The translations under genes and the position numbers were made by a program. The notes beneath the pieces were generated by a model. The model saw only the letters and a program-made list of their open reading frames with translations, had not been told where the DNA came from and ran no database searches. From NCBI GenBank assembly GCA_016208315.1, contig JACQYF010000203.1:1-35964 (forward strand): DNA of 35,964 nucleotides. The letters run 5' to 3'. Every line of letters begins with the position of its first letter. Positions within the stretch are counted from its first letter, which is position 1. Below, piece after piece: positions 16,018-22,966 of this stretch. Source of the stretch: Chloroflexota bacterium (GTDB lineage Bacteria; Chloroflexota; Anaerolineae; UBA4142).

Positions 16018-16046
16018 AATATACGACCAGTAAGCGCGCTTGTCAA
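16018..16046 (-). promoter_or_regulatory. Sigma70-like promoter of the DNA methyltransferase
   Basis: Perfect TTGACA (16046-16041), a 17-nt spacer and TATATT (16023-16018). The predicted start is about 7 nt before ATG 16004. The promoter lies in the 55-bp gap to the divergent 2Fe-2S gene and overlaps its upstream region. Confidence 0.7.
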
Positions 16047-16059
16047 TACGGAGTTGAAT

Positions 16060-16623
16060 ATGTCCCGGCATGAAATCATGCTGCAAGTGAACGGCTCCCG
16101 CGAACGGGCAACTGTCCCATCCAACGTGACGCTGCTGACGATGTTGCGCGAGGTGCTAGTCCTGACCGGCACCAAGAATGGCTGCACGGCGGGCGAGTGC
16201 GGCGCGTGTACCGTGCTGATGGACGGCGAGCCGGTGAACGCGTGCATGGTGCTCGCGGTTGAAGCTAACGGCGCGGAGATTGTCACGGTGGAAGGACTGG
16301 CGCACACCGCCTCTGTCACTACGGGGGAAGCGGGCAGGGGACGCTCCGCCCCTGTTACTACGGGGGAGGCCGGGAGGGGGCGCTCCGCCCCTGTTACTAC
16401 GGGGGAGGCCGGGAGGGGGTTAGACGCGCTCCAGCAAGCGTTCGTAGACCTGACCGGTGTACAGTGCGGCTTTTGCACGCCCGGAATGTTGATCAGCGCG
16501 CGGGCGCTCCTCAACCGCAACCCGCATCCGAGCCAGGACGAAATCCAAGACGCGCTGCGCGGCAACCTCTGCCGCTGCACGGGGTACACGCGGATTGTGG
16601 AGGCGGTGGAGAGGGCGACGTAA
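16060..16623 (+). CDS. Xanthine dehydrogenase-type 2Fe-2S subunit with in-frame 39-nt repeat insert
   Basis: This 187-aa protein starts at ATG 16060, with GGAG 6 nt upstream. The ferredoxin-like domain has GCTAGECGAC; the C-terminal domain has CGFCTPG and NLCRCTGYT. Between the two domains, where the family has a short loop after VEGLA, lie two full copies and one partial copy of a 13-residue repeat (VTTGEAGRGRSAP) encoded by 39-nt units at 16315-16419. This makes the protein longer than the 156-aa paralogue at 7279. All cluster cysteines are intact, so it may still work. The stop TAA is part of the first unit of the following heptad array. Confidence 0.92.
   Translation: MSRHEIMLQVNGSRERATVPSNVTLLTMLREVLVLTGTKNGCTAGECGACTVLMDGEPVNACMVLAVEANGAEIVTVEGLAHTASVTTGEAGRGRSAPVTTGEAGRGRSAPVTTGEAGRGLDALQQAFVDLTGVQCGFCTPGMLISARALLNRNPHPSQDEIQDALRGNLCRCTGYTRIVEAVERAT
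16315..16419 (+). repeat. 39-nt tandem repeat inside the 2Fe-2S subunit
   Basis: Units at 16315-16353 and 16354-16392 and a 27-nt partial unit at 16393-16419 are nearly identical. Each contains an inverted GGGGCG...CGCCCC-type pair. The period is a multiple of three, so the reading frame is kept. Confidence 0.9.
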
Positions 16624-16681
16624 AAACGTGAAACGTAAAACGTAAAAACCCATTCTTACGTTTTACGCATTACGTTTTACG
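16618..16681. repeat. Inverted heptanucleotide array (ACGTAAA / ACGTTTT class)
   Basis: Four units ACGTAAA/ACGTGAA (from 16618) and three of the complementary class (ACGTTTT, ACGCATT, ACGTTTT) surround a spacer of about 11 nt. The first unit contains the TAA stop of the 2Fe-2S subunit. Confidence 0.85.
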
Positions 16682-16698
16682 ATGATGGGAGAACCCCA

Positions 16699-19020
16699 AT
16701 GTCAGAAATAATCGGCTCAAGCGTTCCGCGCGTGGACGCGGCGGAAAAGGTGACGGGTGCGGCCAAGTTCGCGGATGACTTGCAATTTGGCCCGGGCTTG
16801 CTCTACGGGCGACTGGTCCGCAGCCCGCACGCGCACGCGCGCATTATCAACGTTGACGCAACCACTGCGCTCGCGCTGCCCGGCGTTAAAGCCGTGGTCA
16901 CCGGCGAGGATACGCCCGGCTACATCGGTTTGTACTTGCAAGACCGCCACATTTTCGCGACGGACCGCGTGCGCTATGTCGGCGATCCGGTCGCGGGCGT
17001 CGTCGCGACGAGCGAGGAAATCGCGGAGCAAGCGTGCAAATTAGTCGCCGTCGAGTACGAACCGCTGCCCGCGGTGTTCGACCCTGAAGAGGCGACGAAA
17101 CCCGGCGCGCCGATTTTGCACCCCGAACTCGCGCAATACAAGGTCGCCAATTTCATCTTTCCCAAAGCGGGCACGAACATCTCGAACCATTTCAAGATTC
17201 GCAAAGGCAATGTGGACGCGGCGTGGGCGCAGTGCGACGTGATTATCGAGGAGACGTACCGCGTGCCGCAAATTCAGCACGTGCCCATCGAGCCGCATAT
17301 CGCGGTCGCGCAAGCAGAGCAGTCGGGTAAGATCACGCTTTGGGCCAGTAGCCAATCGCCGTTCGCGCAGCGCGACCTGATCGCCAAGTCACTCGGCATC
17401 AGTCAGGGCGATTTGCGCGTCGTCGCGCCATACATCGGCGGCGGGTTTGGGAGCAAAGCGGGCGTCTCGATGGAAGCGTGCGCGGTCGTAATGGCGCAAA
17501 GCGTTCCCGGGCGATCGGTCAAACTGCGGCTGACGCGCGAAGAGGAATTCTTTTGCGCGTTCGTGCGCCAAGGGTTGATCGCGCATATCAAAATGGGCGG
17601 GACGAAAGACGGCCGGATTTTGGCGATCAAGACCGCGTACTACTGGGACGCGGGCGCGTATACCGAATACGGCGTCAACATCACCCGCGCTTCCGGCTAC
17701 TCGTCCACCGGCCCGTACGCAATCCCAAACGTCTGGACCGATTCATACTGCTGCTACACCAATCACCCGGTCGGCGGACCGATGCGCGGCTTTGGGATGC
17801 CGGAAATCCACTGGGGCATCGAACAGACGATTGATTTGCTGGCCGACAGATTGGGCATGGACGGTAGAGATTTGAGATTCAAGAATTGCGTCAAGACGGG
17901 CAGCGAAGTCGTCACGGGATGGACGATGCACCCCACCGGTTTGAGCGAGTGCATCGAAAAGGCGAGCGCGGCGATTGAGTGGGGCAGGGAAGAGCCGGCT
18001 TCCGCGCCGCATAGAAAACGCGGCAAGGGAATGGCGATCATGTGGAAAGCGCCGGCCATGCCGCCCAACGCGGGGTCGTCGGCATACGTCCGCTTGAATG
18101 AAGATGCGACGGTTACGGTGGGCATTGGCGGGCAAGAGATAGGGCAGGGGACGTTCACGGTGATGGCGCAGATGGCCGCCGCCTCGCTGGGCGTGCCGGT
18201 GGATTGGGTTCGCATTGCGACGCCGGTGGACACGCAGTACAGCCCGTACGAATGGCAGACGGTCGCGTCGCGGCTCACATGGAGCATGGGGAACGCGGTT
18301 GTCGCCGCGGCCAGGCATGCGCGCCAACAAATCCTCGAACTCGTCGCCGAACATTGGAACGAAAACGTAGAGGACCTCGATATCAAAGACGGCACGGTGA
18401 TTTCGTACAAATCGGAAGAGACGCTGTCGCTGAAAAATATGGTCGTCTATGGGTTACCCAAGACCGGCGATGGCGGCTGGCGCGGCGGCCCGGTGCTTGG
18501 GCGGGGCAGTTTCATGCCGACCTACGTCACAGGTCTCGATCCCGAAACCGGACAGGGACCGCGCTCGGTCGTGCATTACACAGTGGGCTGCCAAGCCGTG
18601 GATCTCGAAGTAGACACCGAAACCGGACAAATCGAGATTCTGCGCGTCGCCGCGGCGTTCGACGTGGGCAAGGCGATCAATCCCGATCAGGTGCGCGCGC
18701 AAATCGAAGGCGGCGTGGTGCAGGGCATCTCGTCGGCGATCTTGGAGCAGTTGCAGTTGAAGGATGGCGTAGTGCTCAATCCATCGTTTGTGGACTATCG
18801 CATCGCGACGACAACGGACATGCCGCGCGAGATCATTCCCATCATCGTCGAGGTTGCGCAGGACGATGGGCCGTGGGGCGCGCGCGGCATCGGCGAACAC
18901 GCAATGGTGCCGACCGCGCCGGCGATCGCGAACGCGGTGTATAATGCCGTCGGCGTGCGTTTGCCCAGTCCGCCGCTCACCGCTGAGAGAATATTCCTGG
19001 CAATGCAGAGAGGTGGTTAG
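16699..19020 (+). CDS. Xanthine dehydrogenase-type molybdopterin-binding subunit
   Basis: This 773-aa catalytic subunit has YIGGGFGSK, GPMRGFGMPE (the RGFG loop with the substrate-region Arg seen in xanthine-type enzymes), GGQEIGQGTF and GARGIGEH with catalytic Glu at about 733. It hydroxylates an aromatic N-heterocycle, likely a purine given the permease and AllH-like neighbours. GGGAG is 7 nt before ATG 16699. The last codons GGT GGT TAG are the first unit of an octanucleotide array. It differs clearly from the 784-aa paralogue at 4850 (RGFG instead of RGAG). Confidence 0.93.
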   Translation: MSEIIGSSVPRVDAAEKVTGAAKFADDLQFGPGLLYGRLVRSPHAHARIINVDATTALALPGVKAVVTGEDTPGYIGLYLQDRHIFATDRVRYVGDPVAGVVATSEEIAEQACKLVAVEYEPLPAVFDPEEATKPGAPILHPELAQYKVANFIFPKAGTNISNHFKIRKGNVDAAWAQCDVIIEETYRVPQIQHVPIEPHIAVAQAEQSGKITLWASSQSPFAQRDLIAKSLGISQGDLRVVAPYIGGGFGSKAGVSMEACAVVMAQSVPGRSVKLRLTREEEFFCAFVRQGLIAHIKMGGTKDGRILAIKTAYYWDAGAYTEYGVNITRASGYSSTGPYAIPNVWTDSYCCYTNHPVGGPMRGFGMPEIHWGIEQTIDLLADRLGMDGRDLRFKNCVKTGSEVVTGWTMHPTGLSECIEKASAAIEWGREEPASAPHRKRGKGMAIMWKAPAMPPNAGSSAYVRLNEDATVTVGIGGQEIGQGTFTVMAQMAAASLGVPVDWVRIATPVDTQYSPYEWQTVASRLTWSMGNAVVAAARHARQQILELVAEHWNENVEDLDIKDGTVISYKSEETLSLKNMVVYGLPKTGDGGWRGGPVLGRGSFMPTYVTGLDPETGQGPRSVVHYTVGCQAVDLEVDTETGQIEILRVAAAFDVGKAINPDQVRAQIEGGVVQGISSAILEQLQLKDGVVLNPSFVDYRIATTTDMPREIIPIIVEVAQDDGPWGARGIGEHAMVPTAPAIANAVYNAVGVRLPSPPLTAERIFLAMQRGG

Positions 19021-19075
19021 GTGGTTGGGTGGTTGGGTGGTTGGGTGGTTGGGTGGTTAGGTGGCTGGGTGGTTG
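19012..19075 (+). repeat. Direct octanucleotide array (GGTGGTTG, 8 units)
   Basis: Eight consecutive units of GGTGGTTG/GGTGGTTA/GGTGGCTG run without interruption. The first unit is the end and stop codon of the Mo subunit. Unlike most other arrays here it has no inverted half. Confidence 0.9.
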
Positions 19076-19103
19076 GTCCTGTCCTGAGCGAAGTCGAAGG
19101 ATG
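19076..19103 (+). repeat. Short dispersed-type repeat (CCTGAGCGAAGTCGAAGG)
   Basis: The sequence around CCTGAGCGAAGTCGAAGGA is a familiar repeat in environmental bacterial genomes, and its translation (PERSRR) is a known source of spurious N-termini. Twelve bases of it (AGCGAAGTCGAA) recur at about 33031-33042, before hflX. It ends next to the likely ribosome site of the DUF2877 gene. Confidence 0.55.
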
Positions 19104-19109
19104 GTTAGG

Positions 19110-19922
19110 ATGGTCGCGAGTATCGGCAGAGCAGACTTGATCGGCGCGAAGGCGCGTGAGTTGTTTGTAGTTAGCGACGCAGCGAAGCGGAGTCGCGTTC
19201 CTCAGGACGGCACTCCACTCCGTTGCGTGCCTGACTACGAACCCCGCGTCCTCGCGGTTGTTTCAAATGCGGCTTACTTGGAGGTTGGCGGCGAGATCAT
19301 TTGGCTCGCGCAATTGCGGTTGCCGATGCACAGACGCGCGATTCGGGGTGAATTCGATTTCAGTGCCATGCGCTCTGGGAAGTTGGTCGAACGAGAGGCG
19401 CTTGAGTTGAGGGATGTGGCAGTGTGGCAGCCAACGGCGATGTCGGCAAAAGATGTCGCGCCGAGGGACTTGGTGATCGAGCAGGTCAGGGCGTTGCGCG
19501 ACGTCGTTAGACCCGAAGGGTTTCCAAAAACCCTTCGGGTCTCGGAGAGTGTGCGCGCACTGGTCGGCTTGGGGGCGGGGCTGACGCCTTCGGGCGATGA
19601 TTTTCTTGGCGGGATGTTCTTTGCGGTGTATCATTTGCAGCGCGTTTATCCGGGTGAATTCGAGTGGAACCAGCGGGCGATGGACGAGTTTCTCGAATGG
19701 GCGCGGCCGCGGACGAACGCGATCAGTCACGCAATCCTGAGCGATCACGCCCAGGGCCAAAGCGTCGAGCCGCTGCACGATCTGATCGCCGCGTTGTTGA
19801 AAGCCGAAGGGCTGGATCAATTGATGCTGCACGTTGGGCAATTGGTTCGAATCGGCAGCACGTCGGGGCGGGACATGCTCGCCGGGCTGTTGGCTGGCAT
19901 GGCGCTGGCCGAATCTCATTGA
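19110..19922 (+). CDS. DUF2877/AllH-like protein with two in-frame repeat insertions
   Basis: This protein of about 270 aa is recognised by GLGAGLTPSGDDFLGGM and the later STSGRDMLAGLLAGM, both diagnostic of DUF2877. The E. coli member (YlbF, renamed AllH) takes part in oxamate carbamoyltransferase of allantoin/purine breakdown, which agrees with the upstream xanthine dehydrogenase genes. ATG 19110 has AAGGA 8 nt upstream; ATG 19101 is possible. Anything further upstream would translate repeats. A palindromic element (19163-19242) codes for about 27 residues after ARELF, and a hairpin (19509-19542) codes for VRPEGFPKTLRV before the main motif. It overlaps the convergent MutS-like stop by 7 bp. 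Confidence 0.82.
   Translation: MVASIGRADLIGAKARELFVVSDAAKRSRVPQDGTPLRCVPDYEPRVLAVVSNAAYLEVGGEIIWLAQLRLPMHRRAIRGEFDFSAMRSGKLVEREALELRDVAVWQPTAMSAKDVAPRDLVIEQVRALRDVVRPEGFPKTLRVSESVRALVGLGAGLTPSGDDFLGGMFFAVYHLQRVYPGEFEWNQRAMDEFLEWARPRTNAISHAILSDHAQGQSVEPLHDLIAALLKAEGLDQLMLHVGQLVRIGSTSGRDMLAGLLAGMALAESH
19163..19242. repeat. Palindromic element in frame within the DUF2877 gene
   Basis: An imperfect palindrome of about 80 bp (GTTTGTAGT ... ACTACGAAC) shares GGAGTCGCGT, ACGGCACTCC, GCGTGCC and ACTACGAAC, in the same order, with the core of the MITE-like element at 4695-4787. Confidence 0.75.
19509..19542. repeat. Hairpin element, 15-bp perfect stem with CCAA loop, in frame
   Basis: AGACCCGAAGGGTTT and its complement flank CCAA. 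Stem length, ends (AGACC...GGTTT) and loop type equal those of 14940-14973; the middle five pairs differ but remain paired. Confidence 0.85.
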
Positions 19923-21727
19923 GACTCGACGGGCAGTCCCTCCATCGCCATGATCTTGAGCGCATTCGTGGTGGGACTCGGGCCCGGATGGATGCGATAA
20001 TCGAAAACCAGTTTGCCATCCACGACCTGATCGCGGAAATGATAGTTCTGGTTGGCGAGCGCGGCAAGTTCCAAGTCGTGCGTCGCCAAAAGCCCGATCC
20101 CATTCGCGCCGAGCAGGGCACGGATATAAGCGCGGCTGCCCAGTAGTCGCTCGCGGTTATTGGTGCCGCGGAAAATCTCGTCAATCAGATAGAGTAAGGG
20201 ACGAGAGTCCGCGGTTTTCAATTCGTCGAGCAAGCGCTTGAGACACTTGACCTCGGCGTAAAAGTACGAAAAGCCGTCGGCGATGGAGTCGCTGATGTGG
20301 ATGCAAGTGTGCAGCCGGAACAGGGCCGTGTCGAATCGCGACGCGGTGACCGGCCCGCCCGCGTACGCCAGACACAGGTTGATCCCGACGGTCTTGATAA
20401 ACGTGCTCTTGCCCGCCATGTTCGACCCGGTAATGATCGCCAGTTCGCCGGGAGCGTCCACGACGAAATCGTTGTGAACTCGGCGCAGGTCGGGGATGAG
20501 CGGATGCCCCAAACGTTCGGCGCTGAGGATCGGGCGTGGGGCCAGCGTTATTTCTGGAAAGGTGTATTCGGGATTGAGGTATCCGAAATTCGCGAGCGCG
20601 ATGAGCGCGTCCACGTTGTAGCAGACATCGGCCCACCGCGGGAATAATTGCGCTACTTGAGCGCGGTAGCGGCTTGCCAAGTACGCAAAGAAAAAATCCC
20701 ACGGCAGCGCCAAGTTGAGCGCCAGCCCCAAAACAGGATTCGAGCGCAGCCCAATGCCCGCGGTCGCGATCTTGATTCTGCGAATGTGCGCGGACGGCGA
20801 ATGATGCGGATCGCGGAACGGCGCGCACAATTCGCCGAGATGTTCGCAGCGGGTATAGGACGTTTTTTCGAGATAGCGCAAGATCGCGCTGAACCGGTCG
20901 AGTTCGCTGTCCAGGCGCACGATCGCAGCAAAGACCGTGTTAAGCGCGGGTTGGTTGAAAAAATAGAAAGCTACGTAAGCCAGCAGCGAAATCGCCCAGT
21001 AAGGCGGCATGCCGGCAAGGATGTTCAGAGCGAACAGCATCAGATTCACCGCGACGAGCGCCGCGGCCACCGGTAAGGCCCATCGCAGCCGGCGCGTCGG
21101 AAATTCGACGCCCAGCCAGTACACCAGGTTTTCGCCTTCCAATTGCTCTTGCAAGACCAGACGAAATGTAAGCCGGAAGCGGTCGCGAAAACGCGCGAGG
21201 GGCACTAACTCGCGCACCATACGCTGCCGCGTCTGAGTTGGCTCCAGCTCGGGGTGAGTTTGCATGAGCCAATCGGCCAGCAATTCGCTTGCTCGGCGCG
21301 CAACGGTCGTGTCGAGCAGATGGTGCAGCGAGCGCGGCCCGGTGAGGTCAAGATCAAGGGCAAGAGATTCCCGCACTCGCTCGGCGAGTTGCGCGGGCGC
21401 AAGTTTTTCCCATTCGAGACCCAGCCGCGCGAGTTGGTCCAGTTTGAGTTCGCGCGCAATTCTGAACGTCTCGATCCAATGTTCGAGGTGACGGTGAAAA
21501 GCGACCACGACGGCAAAGACGACCCCGGTGGCTACGAACAACGCCCATCCGACCGGCTCGTCAATCTGAGTACCGACGGCAAATGCGCTCGCCGTCCCGC
21601 CAATAAAGATGCCGACCCGAACCCAGGAAACGCGATTGCTCAGCGTCTGCAAGGGAACAGTGCGCCGGGCAAGCCGCTGGGCCTGACGCTCGATCGCCTG
21701 TTGGCGTTCCGCACGTGTTGAAACCAT
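19916..21727 (-). CDS. MutS-like ATPase with N-terminal membrane segments
   Basis: This protein of about 603 aa has two predicted membrane helices near residues 35-77, a second hydrophobic pair near 215-260, a helical MutS lever/core-like region, and a full MutS ATPase. The ATPase has Walker A GSNMAGKST (about 434-442), Walker B LLYLIDEIFRGTN (about 511) and the LLATHD switch. The mismatch-recognition domain of MutS1 (with the Phe-X-Glu wedge) is absent. It belongs to the short MutS-like class found in several phyla with unknown function; membrane attachment argues against ordinary mismatch repair. The start is uncertain: ATG 21727 or ATG 21754. ATG 21727 overlaps the start codon of the divergent gene. 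Confidence 0.85.
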   Translation of the reverse strand: MVSTRAERQQAIERQAQRLARRTVPLQTLSNRVSWVRVGIFIGGTASAFAVGTQIDEPVGWALFVATGVVFAVVVAFHRHLEHWIETFRIARELKLDQLARLGLEWEKLAPAQLAERVRESLALDLDLTGPRSLHHLLDTTVARRASELLADWLMQTHPELEPTQTRQRMVRELVPLARFRDRFRLTFRLVLQEQLEGENLVYWLGVEFPTRRLRWALPVAAALVAVNLMLFALNILAGMPPYWAISLLAYVAFYFFNQPALNTVFAAIVRLDSELDRFSAILRYLEKTSYTRCEHLGELCAPFRDPHHSPSAHIRRIKIATAGIGLRSNPVLGLALNLALPWDFFFAYLASRYRAQVAQLFPRWADVCYNVDALIALANFGYLNPEYTFPEITLAPRPILSAERLGHPLIPDLRRVHNDFVVDAPGELAIITGSNMAGKSTFIKTVGINLCLAYAGGPVTASRFDTALFRLHTCIHISDSIADGFSYFYAEVKCLKRLLDELKTADSRPLLYLIDEIFRGTNNRERLLGSRAYIRALLGANGIGLLATHDLELAALANQNYHFRDQVVDGKLVFDYRIHPGPSPTTNALKIMAMEGLPVESQ

Positions 21728-22421
21728 GATGAAAGCCGAATCCTTTTCTGCCATTTTCAAGCTTGCGTTGTTTCTCTTTGTCGTCGTCGGCGCGGTCTTG
21801 GCGGTGGTTCTCATCAACGAATCCAAACCGATTGCCAGATCACAGTCACGTCCGTTTCCGACCCTGCAGCAGCCAACCCTCGTTTCGCTTCCGCCGCCGC
21901 TTGTCTTCGCGGCAAGCACGCCCATTCCAACGACGCGGCCCATGCCGACGCCCACACCCGGTTCGGTCACGATCACGCTGATCAACGATTTCTGCGAGGA
22001 GTTGGACTATCGCGTCGATGGCGTGCGCGTAGTGTCCGCGTTGGCCGCGGGAGCGACGACCACTTTTGAGTCGGGCCGCGGCGCGCATTCCGTGCAGGCA
22101 TGTCAAACCGGGACGACGGTTTGTGGCGAACCGCTCCAGGTAGACTGGATAACCGACGCGACGGCCGCCATCGCGCGCGGCGCATGTCCTCTAACGATCA
22201 CGGTAATAAACGAGCACTGCGGAGACGAGGACCTGTACGTGGATGGACAATTGGTCGTGATCGCTCTGCCCGAGCAGGGCAAAGCGACGTTCCAAGTTGC
22301 GCCGGGCAAGCACTTGGTTCAAGCATGCCCGGTAGGCAGCACGAATTGCAGTGAAACCGTGCTCATGGAGTGGCTCACCTCGACGAGCTTTTCCATTGCC
22401 CGCGAGCCGGACTGTCCGTAG
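21726..22421 (+). CDS. Secreted or anchored protein with two Cys-patterned repeats
   Basis: This 231-aa protein has an N-terminal hydrophobic segment (about 11-30), a Pro/Thr-rich linker (about 40-80) and two homologous repeats (81-154 and 156-230). Each repeat starts TIT(L/V)IN and carries YxVDG and four cysteines with the same spacing (90, 126, 133, 154 and 165, 201, 208, 230), suggesting disulfides outside the cell. The family is not recognised; the VDG pattern recalls PEGA-type surface domains only loosely. There is no clear ribosome site, and ATG 21726 or 21729 may be used. The 3' end overlaps the convergent DUF3109 gene by 47 bp. Confidence 0.7.
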   Translation: MMKAESFSAIFKLALFLFVVVGAVLAVVLINESKPIARSQSRPFPTLQQPTLVSLPPPLVFAASTPIPTTRPMPTPTPGSVTITLINDFCEELDYRVDGVRVVSALAAGATTTFESGRGAHSVQACQTGTTVCGEPLQVDWITDATAAIARGACPLTITVINEHCGDEDLYVDGQLVVIALPEQGKATFQVAPGKHLVQACPVGSTNCSETVLMEWLTSTSFSIAREPDCP

Positions 22422-22962
22422 TTCGTCGCTTCAAGTCTTCGTACCACTCGTCGCCGATTGCGGCGCGTAAATCGCTCTCCAATAATTCGTAAACCCAGGT
22501 TTCTTCATCCGCTTCGACCAAGCACGTATCAAAGGCCTTGGGGTCTATCGTCAGCTCCATCACGTTAATTTCGATATCCACCAGAGAAAGCGGAAACAAA
22601 CGACAAAAATAGGGCTTGAGGTCTTGAACTGGAATCCCACGATCGAGCGCGTACTTGTGGACCGCGCAGTGCCGATTCCGCATGAGGAACCAGCACTGCT
22701 CGTGGGATGTATTGCGATGCAGCACCGGCGTCTCCATGAACGATGACCGCGTAAAATCCCATTGCGCGAAATCGTATGGCTCAGCCAAATAGGGCTGGAG
22801 CGCATCGCCGACCGCGACAATCCGCCGCGCGTCGTACCGAGTAAGAAAGACGCCTTCGGCACAACAGTCGCCATTACATCGTCCGCCGTCGCAGCGATTG
22901 CGCAGTTTGCGCTTTTGAAAGAATTCGTCTGACAGCCGGTAAGGTCCGATAATAACAGACAT
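22375..22962 (-). CDS. DUF3109/YkgJ-type cysteine-rich protein
   Basis: This 195-aa protein has CDGGRCNGDCCAEGVFLT near residues 24-41, CWFLMRNRHCAVH and YFCRLFPL, the cysteine pattern of the DUF3109/YkgJ putative metal (zinc or Fe-S) cluster family. Its function is unknown. It follows the DUF4062-phosphorylase fusion with a 4-nt gap and so is probably in the same transcript, with a weak ribosome site. Its C-terminal 15 codons overlap the end of the convergent gene. Confidence 0.8.
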   Translation of the reverse strand: MSVIIGPYRLSDEFFQKRKLRNRCDGGRCNGDCCAEGVFLTRYDARRIVAVGDALQPYLAEPYDFAQWDFTRSSFMETPVLHRNTSHEQCWFLMRNRHCAVHKYALDRGIPVQDLKPYFCRLFPLSLVDIEINVMELTIDPKAFDTCLVEADEETWVYELLESDLRAAIGDEWYEDLKRRTTDSPARGQWKSSSR

Positions 22963-22966
22963 AGGG

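Noticed and set aside
15708..16589. 293-aa minus-strand frame across the 2Fe-2S gene
   Set aside because: Only its last part is real (methyltransferase N-terminus from 16004); the rest is the shadow of the 2Fe-2S subunit and its repeats.
19029..19109. N-terminal extension of the DUF2877 protein (Trp/Gly-rich, PERSRR)
   Set aside because: It is translation of the octad array and a dispersed repeat, and lacks a ribosome site.
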